Source: Bacteroidota bacterium
GTDB taxonomy: Bacteria > Bacteroidota > Bacteroidia > Bacteroidales > Lentimicrobiaceae
Direction of reading: 5' to 3'
Assembly: GCA_023434665.1 (NCBI GenBank)
Contig: JAEYSM010000010.1
Coordinates: 4,554-68,553, forward strand
Length of the DNA: 64,000 bases
Shown here: positions 55,758-64,000 of the stretch, piece by piece
How the letters are laid out: each line of letters begins with the position of its first letter
How positions within the stretch are numbered: the stretch's first letter is position 1
Made by a program: the position numbers and the translations under genes
The notes under the pieces: model-generated
Databases searched by the model: none
Told to the model about the DNA's origin: nothing
What the model saw: the letters and a program-made list of their open reading frames with translations, nothing else

Positions 55758-58334
55758 CTATTGAAGTCCCAAAACCACTGCCCCTTTATGTGAATATACA
55801 CTTCCATTTGTATTCAGAATCTCAGTAAGAATGACATAAATGCCTGATTTTGCCAGCTCTTTTGATTCTGTTATCCCATCCCATACAAATTGATTGACAT
55901 TACCTGCAAGATGATTAGCTGCCAGAGTGCGAACCATACTGCCATAAGCGTCGAAAATTCTTATTGTAATCAGATTACCTGGTTCATCGAGGGTGCAGGA
56001 TATTATGAGATTATCATCTTTACCGTCGTTGTTAGGAGTGAAAGTTGATGGCTCAATTTCAATTTTGTTGTCAGGCTTTTTCGAAATCATAAACTGGGAG
56101 TTCTGATATCCCGGTGATGCGAAACCGACGCTATGAGAAGCCGAATGCCAGTTTGAGATTTGAATAGATGGCTTCATTGGGTCTATTTTTTCCAGGGACA
56201 CACCTTTTGTCGAGGTCAATAATGGAAAGTGCATTTCGGAATCGTAATAAACTATATCCAGTATTTCATCATCATTGTTTATCAGGCAAAGTGTGGATCC
56301 GGAATTTGGGAGTGCCGGGAAATTTTTGGTTTCTACAATTGAAGCCTGAGTCGGTACAAAGTAGTCAGCTTTTACTCCTTCAGGATTTGAGGTAAAAGCC
56401 GCGTATACATGTGGGAAAAGTGATCTTCGTTCATTGCTTAGTAAGTAATCAGATTGTATCTGACCACTGATAGTATCCATAAAGGCAATCCTTATATTTG
56501 TAAGATCGATATTATAATCGGAAAGGTTATAAAGTTCAATAAAATCAGCACCATTAGTCAGTGGTTCAAAAAGGATTTCATTGAATAATAGATCACCTGC
56601 CTTTGGGGGATATGACCACCCAAATTCAGACATAGCTGTCTCTTCGATTGAATTACCAGCGCAATCCTCAATAATATTATTTACAGATAAAATATATTTG
56701 AGTTTTTTATCGAATGATTGTGAAAAGTTTAAAACTGCTGACGTGTATTCAGGGGCTATGAGTTTGACTCCAACCGGGAACCCTATTCCTCTGTCAACTT
56801 CATATGCATAAACATCTGAAAGTTTCAGACTATCAATCGATTCACTGAAGTGTACCTGTATTTCAGTTTGGGATGTTACCATTATATGATCTATATGGGG
56901 AGGCTGATCATCAGAGTTGATATTAAAGACTGAATTAATAGTCCCGGGAGTTCCACCGCCTATATTCTCGGATGCAGTCCAATTATTAAGTCCACCGCAG
57001 GGATTCATTGGATCAATGAGTTCAATCGACCAACCTCCTGCACTTTTACGGCTATCATGGTACCATTCTTCATTGTACGATATAGCGTGGATTAAACAGT
57101 CGTTGCGATTTTTGAGAATAACCGGACAACCTGTATTATTTAGAGAAAAACCGGAAACTGCAGAAACCTGACCATAATTCTGCATTAAAGTATCATTACC
57201 AGCGCTTGTTATTATATGGTATCCTTTTGAAGGAATAGTGATTTCAGGAAGTTTTTTCTTTGATGACCCGACACACAAATAGTAATCATTAAGTCGGACA
57301 GAATGATTAGCACGGTTATATAACTCAAGGTATTCACAAATAAACTCCTTTGATGGATCAGGATCGGCCATTATTTCATTAATAAGTATATCAAACTCCT
57401 TGATAGGCGAATACTGGAAATTGGTCATAACCGGATTCATAATATTCCCGGTTATATCGGTTAAATTTTCTACTGTTAGCGAGTATAAAGTATCTTCCTG
57501 GAAATCACTATCAAAGAGAACCTGCACTATTGACGGATCATCTTGAAGAGTACCTGCTGCAATTGGGTTTATGGAATGAGAATTTAACTTATAATTATTT
57601 GGATTCCCGGCAGAGATGTTGCTGATTGTTTCATTGAATTTAAGCTCTATTTTATTTATATCAGAAGCATCGACGGATAAAAATTGTGGTGGTGTAGCAT
57701 CAAAAATTAAAGGTCCGGCATACAAATCGTCGAAATAGAACTTAGTGGCATTACTCGAAGTATGCCTGCATTCTATCCCAAAGAAATGGTAGTCCTCCCA
57801 GACTTCATCAGTTCCGGTTGCTTGAAATTCATACGCTGTATTTCCGGTCGAATCTGCCCATATTTCCCATTGTCCATCATCTCTGACAATCTTGATTCTT
57901 ACAGAGAAAGCCTTTGCCAGAAATCCATCCTTTCCGCGTGCTACAAGAATATGAGATTCACCATCCTGTCTATAAAGTTCTATTGCATCAGTAGTTCCTG
58001 TTTCGCCAAGTTTCAGGTAATATCCATTTAGTGAGGAAGAAAAATCTTGTTTGTCGGTGACTAGAAAAATTCTTGAATTATTGTTATCAGAGGGACTAAA
58101 CGACATCTTTACCCAAAAACTCCATTCCTGAGGTTGATCGAAAAGAGGGGTGAATATAGAATTTACACCCTCACCTGATGAGGCCAGTTGTAATTGAAAA
58201 TTACTATTTACTTTATAATTTGAAGTGTCACCTGACCAAATAACTCCGGTACTCAGAGAACCGTCAGAAAAGTTTTCGTTTAATTGTCCGAAAGCAAGGC
58301 AGGGCAATAGTAAAATTAGTAGAACCAGCTTCAT
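55758..58334 (-). CDS. Secreted lamin-tail-domain surface protein with T9SS-like C-terminus
   Basis: 858 aa with a signal peptide (MKLVLLILLLPCLAFG). A jelly-roll lectin-like domain covers ~20-210. An Ig-like domain follows (~212-310), then lamin-tail domain 1 from ~315 (ILINEIMADPDP), a second Ig-like domain (~480-575) and lamin-tail domain 2 from ~580 (DLLFNEILFEP). The C-terminus from ~765 (PSTFTPNNDGKDDNL, ending in a FlgD-like beta sandwich) matches the gliding-associated C-terminal domain that targets type IX secretion. It is probably a cell-surface adhesin or matrix protein. It does not appear to be an enzyme. Confidence 0.85.
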   Translation of the reverse strand: MKLVLLILLLPCLAFGQLNENFSDGSLSTGVIWSGDTSNYKVNSNFQLQLASSGEGVNSIFTPLFDQPQEWSFWVKMSFSPSDNNNSRIFLVTDKQDFSSSLNGYYLKLGETGTTDAIELYRQDGESHILVARGKDGFLAKAFSVRIKIVRDDGQWEIWADSTGNTAYEFQATGTDEVWEDYHFFGIECRHTSSNATKFYFDDLYAGPLIFDATPPQFLSVDASDINKIELKFNETISNISAGNPNNYKLNSHSINPIAAGTLQDDPSIVQVLFDSDFQEDTLYSLTVENLTDITGNIMNPVMTNFQYSPIKEFDILINEIMADPDPSKEFICEYLELYNRANHSVRLNDYYLCVGSSKKKLPEITIPSKGYHIITSAGNDTLMQNYGQVSAVSGFSLNNTGCPVILKNRNDCLIHAISYNEEWYHDSRKSAGGWSIELIDPMNPCGGLNNWTASENIGGGTPGTINSVFNINSDDQPPHIDHIMVTSQTEIQVHFSESIDSLKLSDVYAYEVDRGIGFPVGVKLIAPEYTSAVLNFSQSFDKKLKYILSVNNIIEDCAGNSIEETAMSEFGWSYPPKAGDLLFNEILFEPLTNGADFIELYNLSDYNIDLTNIRIAFMDTISGQIQSDYLLSNERRSLFPHVYAAFTSNPEGVKADYFVPTQASIVETKNFPALPNSGSTLCLINNDDEILDIVYYDSEMHFPLLTSTKGVSLEKIDPMKPSIQISNWHSASHSVGFASPGYQNSQFMISKKPDNKIEIEPSTFTPNNDGKDDNLIISCTLDEPGNLITIRIFDAYGSMVRTLAANHLAGNVNQFVWDGITESKELAKSGIYVILTEILNTNGSVYSHKGAVVLGLQ

Positions 58335-58439
58335 TATGGCAAGAATTTAGGGCTATTACAAACGGCAATAAAAGTACGGATATATTTAAATAACATCAAT
58401 TCTTTCTCCTTTTTTTCTCGACACAATAATGATTATATG

Positions 58440-58447
58440 TACTTTTG
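58440..58447 (+). promoter_or_regulatory. Putative -7 element for asd-ribF
   Basis: TACTTTTG matches TAnnTTTG and lies 26 bp before the asd ATG. No clear -33 element. Confidence 0.5.
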
Positions 58448-58473
58448 CGTTTCAATATTATCTGAAGCAGGGT

Positions 58474-59481
58474 ATGAAAATCGCTATAGTTGGTGCTACC
58501 GGATTAGTGGGTAGCGTGATGCTCAAAGTGTTAAATGAAGGTAAGTATATTCCCATAACATCAATTGATGCTGTTATTCCGGTTGCTTCAGAAAAATCCA
58601 TAGGCAATGGAGTGTCATTTAAAAATGCCACTATTAAGGTAGTTTCTATTGCCGATGCCTTGTCAGCGAAACCTGATATTGCCCTGTTTTCTGCAGGTGC
58701 TGAGGTTTCGAAAGAGTTCGCCCGCAAGTTTACCAATATAGGTTGTGTGGTAATCGATAATTCATCTGCATGGAGAATGGATAAGGATATCCCTTTGGTA
58801 GTACCCGAAGTCAATGGAAGTGTTGTTACTGCTTCTGACAGACTGATTGCTAATCCAAATTGCAGTACAATACAGATGGTGGCTGCCTTGGCTCCCCTAC
58901 ATACTAATTATCGCATTAAACGACTGGTAGTATCAACTTATCAGAGTGTTACCGGTACAGGTGCCAAAGCCCTGCGTCAATTAAATGACGAACGCCAGGG
59001 AATAAGTGGTATGAAGGTTTATCCTCATCCAATTGATTTGAATGTTTTTCCTCATGGGGGAACCTTTTTATCAGATGGCTATACTACAGAGGAGGTAAAA
59101 CTTGTGAATGAAACACGTAAGATCATGGGTGATGACTCACTGGCCATAACAGCTACTGTAGTGAGAGTGCCTGTAACAGGAGGTCATTCAGAAGCCCTTA
59201 ATGTGGAATTTTATAGTCCATTTATGATTGAAGATGTGGTTGCTACATTAACAAAGGTACCTGGATTAATTCTGCAAGATGATGTTGAAAGGGCGGTTTA
59301 TCCGATGCCAAAATATACAGAAGGCCGTGATGAAGTGTTTATAGGCAGGATACGAAGGGATAATTCAGTGGAAAACGGGCTTAATATGTGGGTGGTTGCC
59401 GATAACCTTCGGAAAGGAGCTGCAGTAAACGCCGTGCAGATCGCAGCAATGATGATTGAGAAGGAATTTGTTAAAGTATAG
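58474..59481 (+). CDS. asd: Aspartate-semialdehyde dehydrogenase
   Basis: 335 aa from the ATG at 58474 (MKIAIVGATGLVGSVM), which is the NADP-binding glycine motif. An in-frame ATG at 58429 lies upstream of the putative promoter. The catalytic Cys130 is in ANPNCSTIQMV, and the substrate-binding His is in VPVTGGHSEALNVEF. It makes aspartate semialdehyde for lysine/diaminopimelate, threonine and methionine synthesis. ribF starts 8 bp downstream. Confidence 0.96.
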   Translation: MKIAIVGATGLVGSVMLKVLNEGKYIPITSIDAVIPVASEKSIGNGVSFKNATIKVVSIADALSAKPDIALFSAGAEVSKEFARKFTNIGCVVIDNSSAWRMDKDIPLVVPEVNGSVVTASDRLIANPNCSTIQMVAALAPLHTNYRIKRLVVSTYQSVTGTGAKALRQLNDERQGISGMKVYPHPIDLNVFPHGGTFLSDGYTTEEVKLVNETRKIMGDDSLAITATVVRVPVTGGHSEALNVEFYSPFMIEDVVATLTKVPGLILQDDVERAVYPMPKYTEGRDEVFIGRIRRDNSVENGLNMWVVADNLRKGAAVNAVQIAAMMIEKEFVKV

Positions 59482-59489
59482 TTTTTAGC

Positions 59490-60410
59490 GTGAAGATCAT
59501 TAGTGATGTTTCTGTCCCTCTGAATATCAATAACCCGGTTATTACCGTGGGTACTTTTGATGGCTTACATGTTGGGCATCGACAAATCCTTTCGAGGGTG
59601 CTGGAATTAGCTAAATCTAGAGCGAAAGATAGCGCTGTGATTACTTTCTACCCTCATCCACGGATTGTTCTCGGCCAGGATGTAGCGCTTCTGAATTCTC
59701 AGGAAGAAAAGAGACAAATTATTAAGAGTACCGGGATAGCAAATCTGATTGAGATTCCATTTACACTCGAGTTTTCTGACCTTTCAGCAGATGATTTTAT
59801 TTCTTTTATCAACAACATGATTAAGCCCTCAGTGGTAGTCATCGGATATGATCACGGCTTTGGCAGGAACAGGTCAGGTGATATCGATACGCTAAGGAAG
59901 GCAGGTGAATTGTATGGTTTTGAAGTGGTTTATATGGAGCCGGTGTTTGTTGAGGAACATAAAGTGAGTTCTACTATTATCCGAAATCTATTGCTTGACG
60001 GCGAAGTAGAAATTGCTTCGCGTTTGCTGGGAAGCCCATACTCCCTGATGGGTAAAGTTATAAGAGGTAATCAGATTGGTAAACGAATAGGATTTCCTAC
60101 TGCTAATCTGTTATTGGATGATCAGTACAAACTGATACCGGCAATGGGAGTGTATGCATCACTTGTGGAATATAAAGGGGAGATCTATAAAGGTATGACC
60201 AATATAGGTTTAAGGCCTACCATTAATGCTCACCAATTGACTGTTGAGACAAATATCTTCAGTTTTGAGGAGGATATATATTACGAGAGCCTGACAATAA
60301 AGCTCATAGAGCGTATAAGGGATGAAAGGAAATTTGGGAATCTGAATTCACTGAAAGAACAACTTAAGGCTGATCGCGAAACTACCATCAAATTGTTGAA
60401 AGGATATTGA
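59490..60410 (+). CDS. ribF: Bifunctional riboflavin kinase / FAD synthetase
   Basis: 306 aa with a GTG start at 59490. The N-terminal FMN adenylyltransferase has GTFDGLHVGHRQIL and GYDHGFGRNRSGD; the C-terminal kinase has GNQIGKRIGFPTANLLL and TNIGLRPTI. It makes FMN then FAD, and would supply the flavin reductase at 15448. It is in an operon with asd. Its 3' end lies inside a 49-50-bp tandem duplication. Confidence 0.96.
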   Translation: MKIISDVSVPLNINNPVITVGTFDGLHVGHRQILSRVLELAKSRAKDSAVITFYPHPRIVLGQDVALLNSQEEKRQIIKSTGIANLIEIPFTLEFSDLSADDFISFINNMIKPSVVVIGYDHGFGRNRSGDIDTLRKAGELYGFEVVYMEPVFVEEHKVSSTIIRNLLLDGEVEIASRLLGSPYSLMGKVIRGNQIGKRIGFPTANLLLDDQYKLIPAMGVYASLVEYKGEIYKGMTNIGLRPTINAHQLTVETNIFSFEEDIYYESLTIKLIERIRDERKFGNLNSLKEQLKADRETTIKLLKGY

Positions 60411-60472
60411 GTAACCTCAGGTCTGTGAAACTACCATTTAATCCTTGAAAGGGATATTGAGTAACCTCAGGT
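60378..60472. repeat. Tandem duplication of the ribF 3' end
   Basis: Copy 1 (60378-60422) spans the last ribF codons and stop; copy 2 (60427-60472) follows. Their 21-bp right ends (60402-60422 and 60452-60472) are identical, and the left ends share GAAACTACCAT. The period is 49-50 bp. Copy 2 lies wholly in the spacer before gldH. Confidence 0.9.
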
Positions 60473-60481
60473 TTGGATTAT

Positions 60482-60955
60482 TCATTTTGATTTTCTTACA
60501 ATCATTCCGATATCAATCAATCCCACCATTCCCATTCTTGAATGAATATTCTCTATTTCAATCCTGTACGTTCCTTCCTGATGGAAACTGAAATTTTTCC
60601 ATAGTATTTCTTCTATGTCCCACTGATTTCCGGCAACACTTCCCCTGAATTTGCCATTAGCATCTTTTAGAAAAACAGTACGTTCGAGAATGCGTTCTTC
60701 TCCTTCAGGAGTGGTAAGAATTATATTCATAGATATTTCATTGTAGGGAAACTGATCGAGGTGCCGGATTGCAACCACTATATCACCTGCAGTTTCTTTC
60801 TCGATGGGAATGTCGAAAGTCACTTTGTCGAATCTTCCCCACGTATAATTGTCAAATTTGTGGAATTCACGATAGATGCTTCTGTCGCATGAAGCGAAGA
60901 TAACGAGTGTGAGCAGGGCGGTGAAATATAATCTAAAGGATGGTCGATGATCCAT
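60482..60955 (-). CDS. gldH: Gliding motility lipoprotein GldH
   Basis: 157 aa from the ATG at 60955; the longer frame to 61105 lacks signal-peptide character. The signal peptide ends in IFASC (Cys23). The mature part FHKFDNYTWGRFDKVTFDIPIEK, then IVVAIRHLDQFPYNEISMNIILTTPEGE, is characteristic of GldH. GldH belongs to the gliding/type IX secretion set and is widespread in non-gliding Bacteroidota. It converges with ribF and diverges from the RNase H gene. Confidence 0.9.
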   Translation of the reverse strand: MDHRPSFRLYFTALLTLVIFASCDRSIYREFHKFDNYTWGRFDKVTFDIPIEKETAGDIVVAIRHLDQFPYNEISMNIILTTPEGEERILERTVFLKDANGKFRGSVAGNQWDIEEILWKNFSFHQEGTYRIEIENIHSRMGMVGLIDIGMIVRKSK

Positions 60956-61069
60956 TATAATGATAATTGATTTATGGTTTTTGTCCCTGATGCTTTCTAT
61001 AACATGGAGACATTTGATAGATATAAGCTGTTTACAACAAAAATACAAAATGGAGCGGATATTGTTTGT

Positions 61070-61077
61070 TACATTTG
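61070..61077 (+). promoter_or_regulatory. Putative -7 element for the RNase H gene
   Basis: TACATTTG matches TAnnTTTG and lies 20 bp before the chosen ATG at 61098. Confidence 0.45.
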
Positions 61078-61097
61078 CATGAATAAAAGTGAAAGGG

Positions 61098-61718
61098 ATG
61101 AGCAAACAGAAATTCTATGTGGTATGGAAGGGCAGAGAGGTGGGAATTTTTAAGACCTGGAAAGAATGTGAGCAGATGATAAAGGGATATGAAGGGGCCA
61201 GGTACAAGTCGTTTGAAACTGAGGAACAAGCAAGGGAAGCTTTCGCCGGGGGAATTCCTCCTTATAATCCTTTCGGGACATCATCTGTAAAGAAAAAAGC
61301 ATTAATAGCAAATCCCATCCTTAACAGTATTTGTGTTGATGCTGCCTGCTCCGGAAATCCAGGCGTAATGGAATACAGAGGTGTTAGCACTGCCACCCGT
61401 ACTGAGTTATTCCATCAGGGACCATTTCCTGAAGGAACAGTGAATATTGGCGAATTTTTGGCTATTGTACACGGATTGAGCTACCTTAAGCTCAGAGGAT
61501 TGTCTCTGCCGGTTTATAGTGATTCGGTGACAGCAATCAAGTGGGTAAGGGATAAAAAGGCCAACACAAAACTCATCAGGAATACAAAGAACAGTGAACT
61601 TTTTGATCTGGTGGTTCGTGCCGAAAACTGGCTGAAAGTTAATTCTTATGATAACCCCATACTCAAATGGGAAACAAGTGCCTGGGGAGAGATATATGCA
61701 GATTTTGGCCGAAAGTAA
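61098..61718 (+). CDS. Ribonuclease HI with N-terminal RNA-binding (viroplasmin) domain
   Basis: 206 aa from the ATG at 61098. The N-terminal ~45 residues (KFYVVWKGREVGIFKTWKECEQMIKGYEGARYKSF) are the caulimovirus viroplasmin-type hybrid-binding domain. The catalytic carboxylates are Asp81 (CVDAACSGNPG), Glu119 (IGEFLAIVHGL), Asp142 (VYSDSVTAIKWV) and Asp202 (YADFGRK), so it should be active. It degrades RNA in RNA-DNA hybrids and removes R-loops and primers. Confidence 0.94.
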   Translation: MSKQKFYVVWKGREVGIFKTWKECEQMIKGYEGARYKSFETEEQAREAFAGGIPPYNPFGTSSVKKKALIANPILNSICVDAACSGNPGVMEYRGVSTATRTELFHQGPFPEGTVNIGEFLAIVHGLSYLKLRGLSLPVYSDSVTAIKWVRDKKANTKLIRNTKNSELFDLVVRAENWLKVNSYDNPILKWETSAWGEIYADFGRK

Positions 61719-61775
61719 CATACAAAGTAGCTCATGCTACAATTTTTTTAATGAACCAATCAACCACAAGAATTT

Positions 61776-61809
61776 TTTGAAAAAGTTGAATGATTATATT
61801 ATATCTTTG
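61776..61809 (+). promoter_or_regulatory. Promoter of tRNA-Leu
   Basis: TTTG at 61776-61779 and TATCTTTG at 61802-61809, spaced 22 bp, fit the Bacteroidota -33/-7 pattern. It lies 11 bp before the tRNA. Confidence 0.75.
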
Positions 61810-61820
61810 CACCGTTGAAT

Positions 61821-61904
61821 GCCCTGGTGGCGGAATAGGTAGACGCGTCGGTCTCAAAAACCGATGAGCGAAAGCTCGTACCGGTTCGATTCCGGTCCGG
61901 GGTA
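61821..61904 (+). tRNA. tRNA-Leu (anticodon CAA)
   Basis: 84 nt class II tRNA. The acceptor arms are GCCCTGG and CCGGGGT, the anticodon stem TCGGT/ACCGA encloses loop CTCAAAA (anticodon CAA), the long variable arm is GAGC-GAAA-GCTC, and the T arm has ACCGG-TTCGATT-CCGGT. The CCA end is not encoded (the sequence continues ACAAG). Confidence 0.96.
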
Positions 61905-61914
61905 CAAGGTTAGT

Positions 61915-61943
61915 AAGCCCTGTCATATTAAATGGCAGGGCTT
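61915..61943 (+). terminator. Intrinsic terminator after tRNA-Leu
   Basis: A 12-bp stem, AAGCCCTGTCAT and ATGGCAGGGCTT with one G-T pair, encloses the loop ATTAA and is followed by CTTTATT. Confidence 0.8.
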
Positions 61944-62143
61944 CTTTATTAGGCGTAATTCCAATCAGGGAATTTCATAGACGAAATTTCATCAGTAAAT
62001 TATCACAATCTACAAATGATAAATGAATACAGACGACCAGGCTTTACACTCTGAATGAATTGGTGTTTTCCATAGCAAGGAACTTTGTAAGACAAACTAA
62101 TGGATATTCATCTTGTTATTTTTATGGTAGTTTAACATTGTAA

Positions 62144-62177
62144 TTGATAACCCGTAATTTCTTATTGCCTAATTTTG
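62144..62177 (+). promoter_or_regulatory. Putative promoter for the S41 protease gene
   Basis: TTG at 62144-62146 and TAATTTTG at 62170-62177, spaced 23 bp. It lies 45 bp before the ATG at 62223 and overlaps a TTG-initiated longer frame, which disfavours that frame. Confidence 0.5.
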
Positions 62178-62222
62178 TATGCATATTCGTTGTATTATAA
62201 AGAATATTATCAAGAGATTAAA

Positions 62223-63899
62223 ATGCACAATTATAAAAAAAGGACAATATATCTACCTTTAGCTCTGGCCTTTGTATTAGCTCTTGGCTTTATACTGGGT
62301 ATTGTGGTTGTTAAGACCCGTACGCTTAATCGTAATCTTAGTTTATTGCAATCGCTTCAGTCGGCAAAATACGATCCGGTGAATGATGTACTGGGCTATA
62401 TTATGAAAGATTATGTTGATTCAGTAGATGCTGGGAAATTAGAGCAATATGCTGTTGAAGGGATGCTAAAAAACCTCGATCCACATTCACAATTTATTCC
62501 TGCTGAAGAATTTGATGAAGTGAACGAATCTCTGATGGGCAATTTTGATGGTATCGGTGTTCAGTTCAGAATTGAAAGCGACAGTGTTTATGTTGTTAAT
62601 ACCATACCCGGAGGTCCTTCGGAGAAAGTTGGAATGCGCGCAGGAGACAGAATTGTAAAAGTGGATGATAAACTGATAGCAGGCGTAAAGATTGAGAACC
62701 GTGATGTGATGAAGATGCTGAAAGGTCAGCGGGGAACCAAGGTAAAGGTAAGTGTATATAGAAGAGGTGTTCCTACGCTCATCAATTATAATATAACCAG
62801 AGATGTAATACCTACTTATTCCGTGGATGTGGCTTTTATTTCTCAGCCAGGGACAGGTTATATTAAGCTATCAAAATTCTCATCTTCTACTGCACAGGAA
62901 TTCAGCGAAGCTTTAATATCGCTAAAAGGCCAGGGAATGCAACAACTGGTGCTGGATTTACGAGGTAATAGCGGTGGTTTTCTTCAGTCAGCCATTGAAG
63001 TTGCCGACCATTTCCTTAAGGACAAAGACCTGATAGTTTACACAGAAGGCCATAACAGACCTAAAGAAGTTGCCTTAGCCACTAAAGCGGGATTGTTTGA
63101 AGATGGCAGAGTAGTTGTGCTGATTGATGAAGGATCTGCTTCTTCTGCCGAAATCGTAGCAGGTGCTTTGCAGGATAATGACAGGGCTACCATTGTTGGA
63201 CGAAGGTCATTTGGCAAGGGCTTGGTTCAGGAGCAATTGAAACTACCGGATGGTTCTGCAATCAGACTTACAGTAGCAAGGTATTTTACACCGAGTGGCC
63301 GGAGTATTCAGAAACCATACGTTAATGGTCACTCTGAAGACTATGAAAGTGAGTTGTACGACAGGATGTTAAGGGGTGAGTTTGAGAGTGCTGACAGTAT
63401 AAGGTTTAATGATTCACTCAAGTACATTACCAAGGGAGGTAAGACGGTATATGGTGGAGGTGGAATCATGCCCGATATCTTTACTCCGATTGAGAAAAAT
63501 GAGAAGTACCAGTATTATAATGCGGTGCTAAACAAAGGTATCATGCACCAATTTACTTTTGAATACACGGATAAGAACCGACAAAATTTAAACAGGTATC
63601 GGAATTTTGATGAGTTTAACCGCCGGTTCGTAATAAGTGATGGAATCCTCAACGATTTCATTTCGTATGCCGAAGAAAAAGGTGTTAAAAGAGATCAGGC
63701 CGGTATTGAATTTGTCAAAGGGGAGATGACGAATCTTATGAAAGCCTTAATAGCTCGTAATATATTTGACGAAAAGGGCTTTTACCCCATCTATCTGAAA
63801 ACTGACAAAACCTACAAAAAAGCCGTTGAAGTCCTCAGAGGGAATAATTTTAGCAGCATAATCATTCCTGCTTGTGGGGAGTATCGAATGCAGATATGA
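62223..63899 (+). CDS. Carboxyl-terminal processing protease (S41 family)
   Basis: 558 aa from the ATG at 62223. An N-terminal signal anchor (IYLPLALAFVLALGFILGIVVV) places the enzyme in the periplasm. The PDZ domain covers about 105-195 (IGVQFRIESDSVYVVNTIPGGPSEKVGMRAGDRIVKVDD). The catalytic region has LDLRGNSGGFLQSAIEVADHFL, the nucleophile Ser in DEGSASSAEIVAGAL (about 305-308) and the general-base Lys332 in RRSFGKGLVQEQ. A ~180-residue C-terminal domain follows, typical of Bacteroidota CtpA/Prc enzymes. It degrades or trims envelope proteins. Confidence 0.95.
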   Translation: MHNYKKRTIYLPLALAFVLALGFILGIVVVKTRTLNRNLSLLQSLQSAKYDPVNDVLGYIMKDYVDSVDAGKLEQYAVEGMLKNLDPHSQFIPAEEFDEVNESLMGNFDGIGVQFRIESDSVYVVNTIPGGPSEKVGMRAGDRIVKVDDKLIAGVKIENRDVMKMLKGQRGTKVKVSVYRRGVPTLINYNITRDVIPTYSVDVAFISQPGTGYIKLSKFSSSTAQEFSEALISLKGQGMQQLVLDLRGNSGGFLQSAIEVADHFLKDKDLIVYTEGHNRPKEVALATKAGLFEDGRVVVLIDEGSASSAEIVAGALQDNDRATIVGRRSFGKGLVQEQLKLPDGSAIRLTVARYFTPSGRSIQKPYVNGHSEDYESELYDRMLRGEFESADSIRFNDSLKYITKGGKTVYGGGGIMPDIFTPIEKNEKYQYYNAVLNKGIMHQFTFEYTDKNRQNLNRYRNFDEFNRRFVISDGILNDFISYAEEKGVKRDQAGIEFVKGEMTNLMKALIARNIFDEKGFYPIYLKTDKTYKKAVEVLRGNNFSSIIIPACGEYRMQI

Positions 63900-64000
63900 C
63901 TCAGCAGATCGATTTGATTATTATAGTTATTCCTCTCCCTGCCATTCAGGACGACTGACAGGGAAAATAAAGAAGTTTAATAAAATTACTATTCTACTGT
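63900..64000. other. Non-coding end of the window
   Basis: A weak inverted repeat (TCCCTG at 63936 and CAGGGA at 63959) could be a terminator but has no clear T-run. No gene is visible before the window ends. Confidence 0.3.

Larger units (their letters stand above)
61905..62222. other. 318-bp intergenic stretch
   Basis: It contains the tRNA terminator at 61915-61943 and a promoter-like site just before the protease gene. The rest is AT-rich; I see no other gene or repeat in it. Confidence 0.7.

Noticed and set aside
61732..61926. Minus-strand open frame across the tRNA
   Set aside because: It is the reverse complement of tRNA-Leu and its flanks, a well-known false ORF.

Overview
The window is chromosomal DNA of a Bacteroidota bacterium, most likely a Bacteroidales/Marinilabiliales-type lineage. 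The evidence is a GldH gliding lipoprotein, a surface protein with a type IX secretion-like C-terminal domain, an 11-subunit complex I operon (nuoABCDHIJKLMN without nuoEFG), OPT transporter plus PepT, a long eukaryote-like IleRS, DUF3098 and DUF3108 proteins, and promoter elements of the Bacteroidota type (TAnnTTTG). It is gene-dense, about 40% GC by eye. I see no phage, insertion sequence, CRISPR array or toxin-antitoxin pair.

Layout. 1-7139 is a glycan block: the 3' part of a carbamoyltransferase, a GT2 and a GT9 on the + strand, meeting a four-gene minus-strand operon (GT4-like, GT4, GmhB-like heptose bisphosphatase, GT9). The two GT9 genes converge with a 122-bp antisense overlap. 7202-16005 holds a radical-SAM/DUF6873 fusion with dnaG, a lipoprotein, a DUF1697 protein, and leuS with an FMN reductase. 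16032-26651 (minus) holds a giant alpha-2-macroglobulin-like protein that lacks the thioester motif, a DUF3108 protein, a response regulator, a PAS histidine kinase and pepT. The OPT transporter (26701-28680) precedes pepT in one operon. 28894-35562 (minus) is an efflux operon: tetR, tolC-like, adaptor, RND pump and a small PII-like protein. 35840-40237 contains a secreted endonuclease/exonuclease/phosphatase-family protein divergent from ileS; ileS is followed by a DksA-like gene and lspA. 41292-43951 (minus) is ftsX, DUF3098, uppP, truB. 43994-45595 holds small envelope or unknown genes. 45608-55620 (minus) is the nuo operon. 55758-58334 is a lamin-tail-domain surface protein. 58474-60410 is asd-ribF, then gldH (minus), an RNase H, tRNA-Leu(CAA) and a CtpA-type protease.

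The most noteworthy points are these. IleRS carries GIHH in place of the class I HxGH signature, the swapped form linked to extreme mupirocin resistance. A radical SAM enzyme is fused to a DUF6873 domain. Complex I lacks its NADH module and carries an unknown four-cysteine protein as the last gene of its operon. The alpha-2-macroglobulin homologue has lost its thioester cysteine. Several short repeat structures, including an 11-bp helically phased array, sit in intergenic DNA. I did not find a clear self-contained new defence or mobile system; the glycan block and the radical-SAM fusion are the best candidates for undescribed biochemistry.
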